Counted from the first letter of the stretch, positions 8,530-18,457 are shown. The stretch is 64,000 nt of DNA from Pelagicoccus albus (GCF_014230145.1 NZ_JACHVC010000013.1:682001-746000); one strand, 5' to 3'. Numbers and translations are program-made. The notes: generated by a model from the letters alone, not told the origin.

Positions 8530-9065
8530 AACGACTTTTGATAGCCTTAACCTTACTGGCGACGCTACTCACAACCGCCTGTTCCGAAAACGAAATGCCA
8601 AACCAAAAACTAGCCGACTCCGTAAATCTCGAGAGCTTCATGGGCACCTGGTACGTGCACGGCCATACGCCGACCTTCATGGATAAGGAGGCTTACGACG
8701 CCACTGAGACCTACGAACTGGACGGCAAAAAGATCCGCACTACCTACCGCTACCGCAAAGGCTCTCACGAGGGTAAGTGGAAGGAATACCATCCGGTCGG
8801 AAAAGTATACGACCACGAATCTAACGCGGAGTGGAGGATGCGTTTTTTCGGAATCCTAAACGCTGCCTACTACATTCTCTACGTGGATCCCTCCTACGAG
8901 TACACGGTGGTCGGACATCCGGGCAGAAGCATGGCCTGGATCATGTCCCGGTCGCCCCAAATGACTGATTCAAAGTACGATGAGCTAATACAAGAGCTCG
9001 TTTCTCGAGACTACGATCTTAGTGAGCTGAGACGTTTGCCGCACCAAGCAGAGACCAAGGATTGA
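8526..9065 (+). CDS. blc: Bacterial lipocalin (Blc-like lipoprotein)
   Basis: Lipoprotein of 179 residues with a signal peptide ending in the lipobox LLTTAC and a mature lipocalin barrel that opens with MGTWYVHGHTPTFMDKEAY, close to the Blc motif GTWYEIAR. The C-terminal SRSPQMTDSKYDEL matches the conserved Blc end. E. coli Blc is an outer-membrane lipocalin that binds lysophospholipids and fatty acids. Here it ends a lipid-modification operon and may carry or repair modified lipids in the envelope. Its stop codon lies in a long inverted repeat shared with the convergent kdsB. Confidence 0.93.
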   Translation: MKRLLIALTLLATLLTTACSENEMPNQKLADSVNLESFMGTWYVHGHTPTFMDKEAYDATETYELDGKKIRTTYRYRKGSHEGKWKEYHPVGKVYDHESNAEWRMRFFGILNAAYYILYVDPSYEYTVVGHPGRSMAWIMSRSPQMTDSKYDELIQELVSRDYDLSELRRLPHQAETKD

Positions 9066-9114
9066 GAAATTCACCCGAGAGACTAGCCGGCGACCGCGGC
9101 GGTGAATTTCTCAA
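9062..9114. terminator. 14-bp perfect inverted repeat at the convergent blc/kdsB ends
   Basis: TTGAGAAATTCACC at 9062-9075 is the exact reverse complement of 9101-9114. The 25-base loop itself contains GCCG...CGGC. The left arm includes the blc stop and the right arm lies inside the last codons of kdsB. No T-run follows, so it is probably a bidirectional 3'-end hairpin rather than a classical terminator. Confidence 0.45.
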
Positions 9115-9823
9115 CGTCCTCTGCAGTGTCGATACCGATAGACTGCTCTTGGGTGAGTCCGACTTTGATCCGATAGCCATTTTCCAAGGCCCTTAATTGC
9201 TCGAGGCGTTCGATCGCTTCGAGACGACCTTGCGGCAATCGGCAAAACTCGTTCAGGAAGTCGGCTCGATAGGCATAGAGTCCCAGATGGCGAAACACCG
9301 GGGAGCGTTTAACCCACTCGTCATCGAAGCTCGCGAAGCCATCTCGATGGTAAGGGATCGGAGCTCTCGAAAAATAGAGGGCATCACCCTCGTTCGAAAT
9401 CGTTACCTTCACCTGATTGGGATCCAAGAAGTCCTTTCGGGTTAGGAACGGCGTGGCCAGAGTCGCCATCGTGGCCCCCTGCTCCATGTATTCGACCAGC
9501 GATGCGATCTGCGAAGCAGCGACCATGGGCTCGTCCGCCTGCACATTGATCAGGACATCCGCACCGATTTGTTCGTTGGCCTCGGCGAGTCGGTCGGTTC
9601 CGCTCTGATGGTCCACACGCGTCATGATCGCGCGGAATCCGGCCTCTTCGACTACGGATCTTAGCTTTTCATCGTCCACCGCAAAGTAAGCGGGGATATC
9701 AGGCACTTGGGATTGTATGCGTTCCGCGACCCAAAGAATAAGGGGCTTTCCACAAATGGGATGGAGTAGTTTCTCAGGAAAACGGGTAGAGGCGAGGCGC
9801 GCTGGGGCTACGATTGCTAGCAT
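9083..9823 (-). CDS. kdsB: 3-deoxy-manno-octulosonate cytidylyltransferase
   Basis: CMP-KDO synthetase, which activates KDO with CTP for lipid A-core assembly in LPS. It has the normal length of 246 residues. The N-terminal nucleotide-binding loop APARLASTRFPEKLL is clear, as are INVQADEPMV, the VKVT segment and the C-terminal GIDTAEDVEKF. Its presence marks a Gram-negative organism with LPS. It stands alone between the lipid operon and the HPr-like gene. Confidence 0.97.
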   Translation of the reverse strand: MLAIVAPARLASTRFPEKLLHPICGKPLILWVAERIQSQVPDIPAYFAVDDEKLRSVVEEAGFRAIMTRVDHQSGTDRLAEANEQIGADVLINVQADEPMVAASQIASLVEYMEQGATMATLATPFLTRKDFLDPNQVKVTISNEGDALYFSRAPIPYHRDGFASFDDEWVKRSPVFRHLGLYAYRADFLNEFCRLPQGRLEAIERLEQLRALENGYRIKVGLTQEQSIGIDTAEDVEKFTAAVAG

Positions 9824-9916
9824 TTAGGTTACGAGGTTAAATATCCGTACTTGTACTTGGCCACCTGCATACGTATACCACACTTTTACTCAAAGAAATT
9901 CTCACCCTCATCGCTT

Positions 9917-10216
9917 ATGGATTCTGCCAACCTTAGTTCAGACGGAAACGCGCTCGAACGCATGCTCCTGGTCCAAAACCAAATGGGTATCCACGCTCGC
10001 CCCGCCGCCATGATCGTAAGGGTCACCAACAAGTACAGCTCCGACGTCTTCTTCGAAAAGGACGACGAGCAAGTGAATGGCAAATCCATCATGGGCCTTA
10101 TGATGCTGGCCGCCGGCAAAGGCTCCGAAATCAAAACATTGGCCACCGGACCCGATGCGGCTGAATGCCTCGACGCCCTAGAAGCCCTTTTCGCCACCAA
10201 GTTCGACGAGAAATAG
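9917..10216 (+). CDS. ptsH: HPr family phosphocarrier protein
   Basis: Small phosphocarrier of the PTS type. The phosphorylation-site His lies in MGIHARPAAMIV and the regulatory Ser in NGKSIMGLMML, 31 residues apart exactly as His15 and Ser46 are in HPr. From 9917 the protein has 99 residues. A second ATG at 9962 would give 84 residues, nearer the usual 85-90, and no clear ribosome-binding site decides between them. No EI or EIIA gene is adjacent, so the role may be regulatory (PTS-Ntr or HPr-kinase type) rather than sugar transport. Confidence 0.9.
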   Translation: MDSANLSSDGNALERMLLVQNQMGIHARPAAMIVRVTNKYSSDVFFEKDDEQVNGKSIMGLMMLAAGKGSEIKTLATGPDAAECLDALEALFATKFDEK

Positions 10217-10251
10217 ACTGAGACGCGAAACGATTCCCTCGATAACAGTTA

Positions 10252-10283
10252 GGCCAGTTCTAACCAGAACTGGCCCTTTTTTT
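10252..10283 (+). terminator. Rho-independent terminator after the HPr gene
   Basis: A perfect 9-bp stem GGCCAGTTC/GAACTGGCC (10252-10260 with 10267-10275) with a 6-base loop is followed by a run of seven T residues. Confidence 0.92.
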
Positions 10284-10300
10284 GCCTTCAATAATCGCGG

Positions 10301-11101
10301 TTAAGCCAGCCCGTAAAAGGCTCTAGCCGTCGCCGTCGTATGCTCCGCAAATGCTTCTTGGGAAACGCCAAAAAGCTCGGCACAATAATCCGCCGTGTAA
10401 CGCAAGTAAGCAGGTTCGTTTGGTTTTCCACGCTTCGGCATGGGAGCAAGATAGGGAGCATCCGTCTCGATCATCAGACGATCCAGCCCCTGCAGCTTGG
10501 CCGCCTCACGCACGCTTTCCGCATTCTTAAAAGTAATCACTCCGGTGAAGCTGCCAAAACCGCCTCGATCGAGAAGCTGCTTCATCTCTCCCGGACCTTC
10601 CGAGAAGCAGTGAAAGACCACCTTGCTCCAGTCCACGCCGCTCGCGTCGATCAACTTCACCGATTCCTCGAAAGCGCCACGCGAGTGAATCACCACCGGG
10701 CAATCCAACTTTTTGGCCAATTGGAGCTGCGCTTCGCAAGCAGCGACCTGCAGTTCGAACACCTGCTTCGCCTTCTCCTCGTCGTTCTTCGGGAGATGAA
10801 AGCGATCCAAACCGATTTCCCCCAGAGCCACCGGCTTAAGGTCCTTCGCCCAAAAGGCTTCGATCTGGGCAAAACTCTTCTCCCAGCCCGCTTCCACCGA
10901 GCAAGGATGAATCCCCACCGTGTAGTCGATCTGCTCGTAGTTTGACGCCATCTCAGCGTAGAGCTCCCAGTCGTCCGTATCGGTGCCGACCGTCACCAAA
11001 CGCCGCAAGCCCGCTTCCGCCGCGGCTTCAAGCGTCTGCTCCAAGACCCCCTTCAGGGCAAAACTATGCAAATGCGTATGCGTATCTACGATTCCCGACA
11101 T
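10301..11101 (-). CDS. tatD: TatD family metal-dependent DNase/hydrolase
   Basis: TatD-type TIM-barrel hydrolase of 266 residues, a family with 3'-5' exonuclease and quality-control roles. Metal ligands are visible in order: DTHTHLH near the N-terminus, Glu in VALGEIGLDRF, His in VVIHSRG, His in VFHCFSEG and Asp in MIETDAPYLAP. The start and length fit the family. It is convergent with the HPr-like gene and forms no operon. Confidence 0.95.
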   Translation of the reverse strand: MSGIVDTHTHLHSFALKGVLEQTLEAAAEAGLRRLVTVGTDTDDWELYAEMASNYEQIDYTVGIHPCSVEAGWEKSFAQIEAFWAKDLKPVALGEIGLDRFHLPKNDEEKAKQVFELQVAACEAQLQLAKKLDCPVVIHSRGAFEESVKLIDASGVDWSKVVFHCFSEGPGEMKQLLDRGGFGSFTGVITFKNAESVREAAKLQGLDRLMIETDAPYLAPMPKRGKPNEPAYLRYTADYCAELFGVSQEAFAEHTTATARAFYGLA

Positions 11102-11271
11102 GCCCTACCATCCATCGAAAGCGGCAACGACATACAAACTTAAAACACCGCGGCGATGACACCTTGCCCCTACCCCCAGAAGATTTACTAATTATAATTG
11201 CAACTATTAATTAGATCCTTGAATTAAATAATTACCCTTACGAGTGTCTCCCACTTTCTCCAGTTCAAACC

Positions 11272-14200
11272 ATGTTTCGTTCCCTCCCCTTATTTTTTGC
11301 CGCCATCTGGGCGTCCCTGTCATATGCTGAATTACCCGACTCGGCAGCACTCGAAGAGGCACTCCAATTCGATGGCCCCAACGAGCTCGCGGTCGAGCTA
11401 GGCGATGGAGCTGAAGTCTCCCTCACCGAATCTGGCCTCCAATTATCCGTACCGGCTGACAGCTACGCGAAGCTGATACTCAAAAACGTACCTTCGCCGG
11501 GTGAGTACCTATTGTCCATTGAGACCGATTTGAGCGGCTTGGGCAGCACGGTCCAGGAATTCCAGGGTGAAGAACCCTCGAAATCCCTGTATCTAAGTAG
11601 CTACTCTTATATCAACAACAGCTTCAGTTTTGGTAGCTTCTTTGAGAGAGACGACGAGACTGTTCCAGAGCAGGACATCTCGATTCAGATTTCACCAATT
11701 AGCAGCAGCGCAAGCGAAGCTAGTGATCGCAGCTTCCGTTTTTCCAATCTGGAAATTCTACAGGGCACCCCATTAGAGTTGGTCCAAACTCCGGGGACCA
11801 CGCTCAGCAAATACCCAGACAAAGACCGTTACGACTACGGCGAAGAGGTCACTTTGACAGCGTCCGCTCCTTACGAACAGGTAGAGTTTATCCGTTGGAT
11901 TCCCAATAACTTCTGGGGACCTGTAGATGGTTGGGATCTCGAATCGCCAGAGCTAACGATCGTGCCTACAGTTCCGTACTCGTTTGAAGCTATCTGGATA
12001 ATCAAGCAGCCTTTCGAAGGCGGATTCGTAGAATGCGATCTTAGCGACTACAACAGCTATTCCCTACCCGAGCCGGGTACTGCTCCCAGCTTTTCCATCG
12101 ATCTTCAGTCCAACAAGTACTTCCGCTTCACGGTGGAAAACCCCGGCCTATTCCAAATGAAGGTTCGAAGAGGCAACGGCGTAGAGGCCAATGCTAATTG
12201 GAATTCGGAAACAATCGGCGAGGGCGAAACCATGGTTTTTTCCCAATGGGTTTCGCCTGCGACCAAGGATTTCTCTGTCCCAGGTTCCGGCAATCTAGAA
12301 TTGTACGACTTTGAGATATCGCCCTTCCTTCCCATCGAGCTGACCATTTTGGGAGAGGGCGAAGTCGAAGGTATCGTCAACGAAAGTTATGTACCATTGA
12401 CTGTACCTCATCAGCTACGGGCAGTTCCTGACGAGGGTTGGGAATTCGAGTCCTGGAAGGGGGATGTGGGAAGTTCAGATCCAGTGATCGAGATCGATCC
12501 GAACGTAGAAAACAACTTCGAGGCCCGGTTCTATAAGGTCATCCGCTCCGGAGAACTCGAGCTTAGATCCTATAGCGATCACGAATGGACGATCACGGAA
12601 GGAGAAGACGGACTGAGCTTAGCTCCATCAAACCCACTAGAAAGCTGGACCGATATAGCTAGGGTTGGATTCCTAGTGGAGGGATCAGGCCTTCTCAGCA
12701 TGCAATTCGATGGATACGGATCCGATATAGAATGTTATGTGGATGGGGTAGAAGTAGAGACTAGCAAAGTATCCGGAATCACGACCTTGGAGCTCTTTCT
12801 TGACCGAGGATGGCACGCAATCGTGATCGCGTATGACAACAGTTCCAAAGCCTTCACCTACGAACCTCTCACAACAGTAGACAACATCAAATGGCAGCCA
12901 GGAGTTCCCGTCGAATTCTATACAACCTTAGGCGGAACGATTGAAGGCTATGAAAGTGGAACCTATTTTCTAGAGGGAGAGTCAGCCACTCAATTAACCG
13001 CCGTACCCAATGATGGATACACTTTCAGCCACTGGTCAGGCCTTTCCGAATCCACTCAGCCAAGCATTGAGGTCAGCCCGAGTTCCCCGACTGTATTGAA
13101 AGCGAATTTCGTCAAACAAGCAGACGAATCCGGCGCTATCCAATCTGGCGATACACTCTGGACCTATTCCGAAGGGGAGTGGTCGGTCGGCAACGACATG
13201 AACGAGGATCAATCGGCCTGGTTTGAATCAACATTCATTGGCCCCGCGACGATGCGTATCCAAGTAAGTCAATATGGAGTCTCAAATTTCCAATATGAAA
13301 TCGATGGTGAAATTTGCATTCTCAGCAAGGAGGGTGTCTTCGGAATCCCCGAGGGCGAGCACCGCGTACGTGTGATCGCATACGGTAGTGTACATTCAGC
13401 GACTAGAGTTCGCCTCGAACAAGTACATCCTATAGACATCACCCTCGCAGGCGGCTCGGTCGAATTCAGTCCCGCACTTCCGGAACCGGACGACTACTGG
13501 GAAGAAGACGAGTCGGACTATATCGTCTATCTGCCACACGGCACCGAACTTCAGATTACCTCAACTTCCTATAGTGACAAGAACCTGTTCTTAGGCTGGG
13601 ACGGAGACTTAGCAGGAAACGAAGCAACGACCCAAGTACTGGTAGACCGACCAATCGTCAGCCATGGCCGCTATGGAGTGGAGACCTTCGAATACAATGG
13701 GATAGCCTTGGAAACTGATACGGAAGGGGTATTCTTTAACACTGACTATTTGAGCCTACCAAGCCCTTGGAGCTCCGAAACGGCGACAACGCTTCGCACA
13801 ACATTGCAAGGTCCCGGGATTTTCTATCTCACGATTAGCCGTGTAGAAAGTGCATCCGTGTACGTAGATGGGGAAGAAAATGATCTGTCCAAGAGTTTCT
13901 CTTGGGCCTCAGGAAAGGTTCTTATCGAAGATGGCGAGCACTCAGTAGAGATTGTTGTAGACCCGGCGACTTCCGATAGCTCTTCTCAAACGCTGCTAGA
14001 CCCAATTGTATCAAGCTTAGGGTTTACAGAAGGCTACCAAGTTAGTTCAGGTGGAGCCGGCGGTACCGTGCAGATGACGCCCGAAGAAACCACCTACCAA
14101 CTCGACGCATCAGTCCAGCTTCTGGCTACGGCAGACGAGGGAAACACCTTCGTCGGATGGGCCGCGCCTTATGAAGCCTCCCCAAACCCACTGAACCTCA

Positions 14201-17200
14201 AAGTCACGGAGCATGCCTCAGTCGCCGCCATCTTCGCTAGCGATGGTAATTTCGGAGGAAGCCAATGGAGCTTCGAAAACAAGCCACCATCACGTCTTGG
14301 CAGCAGCGACTCCGAGTATTTATGGTACTATTTTTCAGCCGAAGATAGCGGGACTCAATCTAGCGCTACAACAACCTTGACCGGACCAGTCTATGCCAGT
14401 TCATACTTCTATACATACGGAAAATATGATGGACTAGATGTTCAGCTTCTTCTAGATGGCACCGCAGTTGAAGACGTATCTGGTTTCTTAATACCCGAAG
14501 GCGAGCATGAGTTAAGATGGGAAGTAACCTCCCTGCCCTTGGACGAATCAGAGCTATCAGCCATCTCGATATACCCACTCACACTCAAGGAAAGTGTCTC
14601 AATCTACGCATTCGCCTATAATGCCGAGATAGAAATATCGCCAGCTAAAAGCGATTACATTCCTGGAGAAGAAGTCACATTGGTCGCATCTGAGAAAAAT
14701 CTCTTAGGATGGGAATTTTACCGCTGGTTGAACGGCTCCAGCAACGAGACTTTCAGCACGCAGAGGTCAATAACTATAGAAGCAGATCCAACTTATGCGC
14801 TACAGGCGGAGTACAGAAAAGACCAATTAGATATTCCAAATCTAAAGGTTATAGACGAAGGCTACAATGACTTATGGCCAAGTTCTCAAGACATCGGCCC
14901 GGGACAAACTGAAGTTTTCGACCTTAACGTAATTAGCACACTCTTATTCGAAGCTGAAACCGAAGGGCACATTGAATTTTACGTACGATCTAAATATGTT
15001 GATGACATCATAGAAATCGAAAAAGAGGGGCAAATTGTATTCAAAATACAAGGATCTCCCCTAAACTGGAAACACCTGAGAATCCCTGTATCGGAGGGAG
15101 AGCAGGTAAAGCTCATAGCCAACCGAGACGACAGCTACACGTACGCTCAAATATGCGGGGTAAAGTTCTTGGAGTACTGGGCACCGATGACTCAAGTGAC
15201 CGATCCAGCCGATCTCGACTTCGAGCCAAGTTTGGCTTCTCTATCAAAAAACAGTCCAGTAAATGTCTCGGTGGACGAAAACTGGGAAGACGATCTTATA
15301 GAGTGGGTAGTGGGCGAAGAGACACAATCCGCTATCAGTCAAATAGAAGTCAGCCAAGCAGACAACACACCCATTACCGCCCGCATAAACATTCCGTTCG
15401 ATACGCAAGCAGGCTGGGCAAAGCCATCAAGTGTTGGATCCTTCCAGCAAACTAGCTATGCTTCTAGTTGGATCCAAAGCTCATATGGCGAAAACGAAGA
15501 GGCCTCCCACACACTGACGCTACCAATTGAGGGACCCGCTTACATTCGCCTGAGTACAGAGAGTTCCCACGAGGATTTCATCTACAAGTCCGGCGAACAG
15601 ATTTTAAACCCCATCGTTTTGTACGAGAACGAGATTGCTCTGCAATTCCCCGCAGGAGAAAACGCTCTCACCATCGAGCACCCGTTCTCTCCCCACGAAA
15701 GCGCTTCGATAATCTTCGACGGGAAAGACGAGGGTTACAGGAGTTACGAACGGGTTTACGAAATGGGGACGATGCGTTTTGGCACGTTTACCAGTACCTA
15801 TCAGGCTGGCAGAAGCATTTCGGTAACAGCGCTTCCAAAGGACGGTTACGAATTCGTCAAATGGCAAGCCCCCTACGAAGAGCACGGTTACCAATTTCAG
15901 ACTGATGTAAGTAGTGAGGAACCCATACCGGTATTCCAAAAGATCATCAACTATGAGACTTTCCTCGGGCACGATTGGGTACTCAACAACGCAAGTTTGG
16001 ATGTCTATTCAAACGAGTTTGTCGGCACCCCACTACAAACAATTGAAATCGATAAACTGAATTATCTCGAGCCCATCGAAATGAGCACCGAAATAGAGGG
16101 TCCCGCGGTGATCGTTTTTAGCGATGTAGACGGTTCAACAGAGGTCCCAAGCTACAGCATCGACAATGGGGACTTCCAAAACGCTGCTTACTCTAACTCA
16201 GGCTCGGGGAAGTTCTTCGCTTCCATTCAAATTCCCTCTGGAACCCATGACCTAGTTTTGAAATACGAGGATGTCCCAAGCTATTTCAATTTCGGGGCTA
16301 ACATCGCAAGTGGCTACCTTCTCGACCTCACCGGAATCGGTACAGAAATAAAACGCGAGCCGACCAAAAACGTCTACCGGACGGGAGACACGGTAAATAT
16401 CGAGGCTGTACCCTATGCTTCCAACACAACCCTAGAATGGATCGGCCTGCCAGAAGAGTTAAATGCCGACGGAGGATCGCATGAGATAATAATAGATGGC
16501 TCGCTCAAGCTGGAAGTTCGGGCTTGGAAGCCAGCCAAGCTGTTCGGCTACGATTTCCAACATGCTGGCATCGGGACGTGGACGCGCCTCGGAGCGGCAG
16601 AGTACACAATCGCCGCTCATCCTCGAAGCAACCTAGACCTGCTGAAATTAGATCACCCCGATTCCGGTAGTTACAGATTTGAATTCAAGTCCAAGGAACG
16701 AGTCAGCTACTGGGAAACCGTATCACCAAGCATAACCCTGCTAGGTGGTAGCTCTGAAAATACTACGGCTGGCCAATCACTCTCGTCGGGCAGGATGATC
16801 ATTTCCGAGGGCACCCTCGGTGTAATCATCGAGAACCAGGTACCAGACTACAACGGGACTACGAAAGATCAGGCCCTCTCTTTCGATTCACTGGAAAAAG
16901 AGGAGCTAACGGGGGGATTGAGCGACTATCTCGACTGGTGGCTCAGTTTCGATGAATCTCAAGGTCTCGACTTGGGCTGGACCGAACCGAGCGGGGATCC
17001 AGATGAGGACGGGCTCACCAACTACGAAGAATACCTTCTTGGAACTGATCCGGGTCGTCCGACACCGCAAATCCGACTGGTGCCAGCGTTATCCCCAGAG
17101 GAATCTCTGCGACTTGAAATCCATCAACCCAGTACCTCTCTTCTCGACGATGCAAAGATACTCTTCAGCACAACTTTAGGTACAACTTGGGATTACTTCG

Positions 17201-17343
17201 AACTCCCCGAAAGCCTGGATGCTACCGATTCAGCTGATTGGAAATCGACCCTCTTGCCTCCTGATCTCTACGGAACAGATCACCTCTATTTCAAGCTGCA
17301 GCATTCTGCCGAATCGAGAACCTTAGAGGAGCTGGCGGAGTAA
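11272..17343 (+). CDS. Giant secreted protein with nine beta-sandwich/bacterial-repeat units
   Basis: A 2023-residue exported protein of unknown function. A signal peptide covers residues 1-19 (cleavage near SYA-ELP). Residues about 170-1755 hold nine units of roughly 190 residues. Each pairs a galactose-binding-like beta-sandwich of about 115 residues (recurring 'PEGEH..' and 'GPAxxRxxxS' phrases) with a 'bacterial repeat' of about 70 residues, such as GGTIEG..LTAVPNDGYTFSHWSG. Repeat starts lie near residues 170, 357, 546, 724, 924, 1118, 1314, 1498 and 1688. The C-terminus carries a Ca-binding DPDEDGLTNYEEYLLGTDP segment (about 1909-1927) but no LPXTG or PEP-CTERM anchor. Adhesion or surface-matrix binding is likely but unproven. 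It is monocistronic, with 170 bp upstream holding nothing recognisable. Confidence 0.85.
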   Translation: MFRSLPLFFAAIWASLSYAELPDSAALEEALQFDGPNELAVELGDGAEVSLTESGLQLSVPADSYAKLILKNVPSPGEYLLSIETDLSGLGSTVQEFQGEEPSKSLYLSSYSYINNSFSFGSFFERDDETVPEQDISIQISPISSSASEASDRSFRFSNLEILQGTPLELVQTPGTTLSKYPDKDRYDYGEEVTLTASAPYEQVEFIRWIPNNFWGPVDGWDLESPELTIVPTVPYSFEAIWIIKQPFEGGFVECDLSDYNSYSLPEPGTAPSFSIDLQSNKYFRFTVENPGLFQMKVRRGNGVEANANWNSETIGEGETMVFSQWVSPATKDFSVPGSGNLELYDFEISPFLPIELTILGEGEVEGIVNESYVPLTVPHQLRAVPDEGWEFESWKGDVGSSDPVIEIDPNVENNFEARFYKVIRSGELELRSYSDHEWTITEGEDGLSLAPSNPLESWTDIARVGFLVEGSGLLSMQFDGYGSDIECYVDGVEVETSKVSGITTLELFLDRGWHAIVIAYDNSSKAFTYEPLTTVDNIKWQPGVPVEFYTTLGGTIEGYESGTYFLEGESATQLTAVPNDGYTFSHWSGLSESTQPSIEVSPSSPTVLKANFVKQADESGAIQSGDTLWTYSEGEWSVGNDMNEDQSAWFESTFIGPATMRIQVSQYGVSNFQYEIDGEICILSKEGVFGIPEGEHRVRVIAYGSVHSATRVRLEQVHPIDITLAGGSVEFSPALPEPDDYWEEDESDYIVYLPHGTELQITSTSYSDKNLFLGWDGDLAGNEATTQVLVDRPIVSHGRYGVETFEYNGIALETDTEGVFFNTDYLSLPSPWSSETATTLRTTLQGPGIFYLTISRVESASVYVDGEENDLSKSFSWASGKVLIEDGEHSVEIVVDPATSDSSSQTLLDPIVSSLGFTEGYQVSSGGAGGTVQMTPEETTYQLDASVQLLATADEGNTFVGWAAPYEASPNPLNLKVTEHASVAAIFASDGNFGGSQWSFENKPPSRLGSSDSEYLWYYFSAEDSGTQSSATTTLTGPVYASSYFYTYGKYDGLDVQLLLDGTAVEDVSGFLIPEGEHELRWEVTSLPLDESELSAISIYPLTLKESVSIYAFAYNAEIEISPAKSDYIPGEEVTLVASEKNLLGWEFYRWLNGSSNETFSTQRSITIEADPTYALQAEYRKDQLDIPNLKVIDEGYNDLWPSSQDIGPGQTEVFDLNVISTLLFEAETEGHIEFYVRSKYVDDIIEIEKEGQIVFKIQGSPLNWKHLRIPVSEGEQVKLIANRDDSYTYAQICGVKFLEYWAPMTQVTDPADLDFEPSLASLSKNSPVNVSVDENWEDDLIEWVVGEETQSAISQIEVSQADNTPITARINIPFDTQAGWAKPSSVGSFQQTSYASSWIQSSYGENEEASHTLTLPIEGPAYIRLSTESSHEDFIYKSGEQILNPIVLYENEIALQFPAGENALTIEHPFSPHESASIIFDGKDEGYRSYERVYEMGTMRFGTFTSTYQAGRSISVTALPKDGYEFVKWQAPYEEHGYQFQTDVSSEEPIPVFQKIINYETFLGHDWVLNNASLDVYSNEFVGTPLQTIEIDKLNYLEPIEMSTEIEGPAVIVFSDVDGSTEVPSYSIDNGDFQNAAYSNSGSGKFFASIQIPSGTHDLVLKYEDVPSYFNFGANIASGYLLDLTGIGTEIKREPTKNVYRTGDTVNIEAVPYASNTTLEWIGLPEELNADGGSHEIIIDGSLKLEVRAWKPAKLFGYDFQHAGIGTWTRLGAAEYTIAAHPRSNLDLLKLDHPDSGSYRFEFKSKERVSYWETVSPSITLLGGSSENTTAGQSLSSGRMIISEGTLGVIIENQVPDYNGTTKDQALSFDSLEKEELTGGLSDYLDWWLSFDESQGLDLGWTEPSGDPDEDGLTNYEEYLLGTDPGRPTPQIRLVPALSPEESLRLEIHQPSTSLLDDAKILFSTTLGTTWDYFELPESLDATDSADWKSTLLPPDLYGTDHLYFKLQHSAESRTLEELAE
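11779..16536 (+). repeat. Nine tandem ~190-residue coding repeats
   Basis: Within the giant secreted protein the bacterial-repeat module (glycine-rich start, 'LTA.P..GY.F..W' core) recurs about every 565 bases. Copies are well diverged in DNA and in protein, so the repetition is old and not a recent tandem duplication. Copies 7 and 9 are the most degenerate. Confidence 0.75.
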
Positions 17344-17492
17344 ACGGCATTTTCCATCCAAGCAGATTTGGGTCTAGGATCAGCGTGGCTGACGAAAGCG
17401 AGTTCCCTGAATTCCTCCGTTGCCAAAGCGGGCTTGATCGCTTTCCTGCATCAATCCCCCCTCAATCTTCGTAGAGTCTTTCCTAACAACAC

Positions 17493-18431
17493 ATGTCAAC
17501 CGAAGTCGAAAACGTCATCATTATCGGAACTGGCTGCTCTGGCCTCACAGCAGCCATCTACACCGCTCGGGCTAATCTGAACCCTCTCGTCCTGGAAGGC
17601 ACGCTCCCGGGTGGACAGCTCACCCAGACGAGCGAAGTGGAAAATTTCCCAGGTTTCCCAGAGGGAATCGACGGCTTCATGCTCATGGACAATCTCCGCA
17701 AGCAGGCGACTCGCTTCGGCACTCGTTTCGCACAGGCCACCATCGATAGCGTAGACTTTTCGAGCTCCCCTTACACCCTCAAGGCGGGCGATAAAGAGTA
17801 TAAGGCCAAGTCGGTCATCATCTCCACGGGAGCTTCCCCTCGTCTCCTCGACATACCGGGCGAAAAGGAAATGTACGGAGGCAAGGGAGTCACCACCTGC
17901 GCGACTTGCGATGGAGCCTTCTACCGCAACATGGATGTCGTGGTCGTAGGCGGCGGAGACACCGCTTGTGAGGAGGCCCTCTTCCTCACTCGCTTTGCTT
18001 CTAAGGTTTATTTGATCCACCGTCGAGACGAGCTCCGCGCCTCTAAATTGATGGCAGAGCGTACTATCGCCCACGAGAAGATCGAGATGGTTTGGGACAC
18101 GGTTTTGGACGAAGTCGTAGCTGACGAACAAGGCTTTGCCACCGCTGTGAAGGTTACCAACCGCAAGACTGGCGAATCCTCATCCATCGACGCCAAAGGC
18201 GTATTCATCGCCATCGGCCACATTCCCAACACTGGCCCCTTCGCGGACGCGTTGGAAACGGACGAAGAAGGCTACTTCAAGCCAAAGCTGGGCAGCCAGG
18301 TCCAAACCAACATCCCCGGAGTCTATGTCTCCGGCGACTGCGCCGACCATGTCTATCGCCAAGCGATCACCGCTGCGGGTATGGGTTGCCAAGCCGCGAT
18401 CGAAGCGGAACGTTGGTTGGCCGAGCAGTAG
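17493..18431 (+). CDS. trxB: Thioredoxin-disulfide reductase
   Basis: NADPH-dependent flavoenzyme that reduces thioredoxin. The 312-residue length is usual for the low-molecular-weight type. FAD-binding GTGCSG is at residues 12-17, the redox-active CATC at Cys136/Cys139, the NADPH motif [10 protein letters not shown] follows, and the C-terminal FAD segment [10 protein letters not shown] is present. It is a single gene with its own terminator. Confidence 0.97.
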   Translation: MSTEVENVIIIGTGCSGLTAAIYTARANLNPLVLEGTLPGGQLTQTSEVENFPGFPEGIDGFMLMDNLRKQATRFGTRFAQATIDSVDFSSSPYTLKAGDKEYKAKSVIISTGASPRLLDIPGEKEMYGGKGVTTCATCDGAFYRNMDVVVVGGGDTACEEALFLTRFASKVYLIHRRDELRASKLMAERTIAHEKIEMVWDTVLDEVVADEQGFATAVKVTNRKTGESSSIDAKGVFIAIGHIPNTGPFADALETDEEGYFKPKLGSQVQTNIPGVYVSGDCADHVYRQAITAAGMGCQAAIEAERWLAEQ

Positions 18432-18457
18432 CCCCCATAAACAACTAGATTTTCAAC

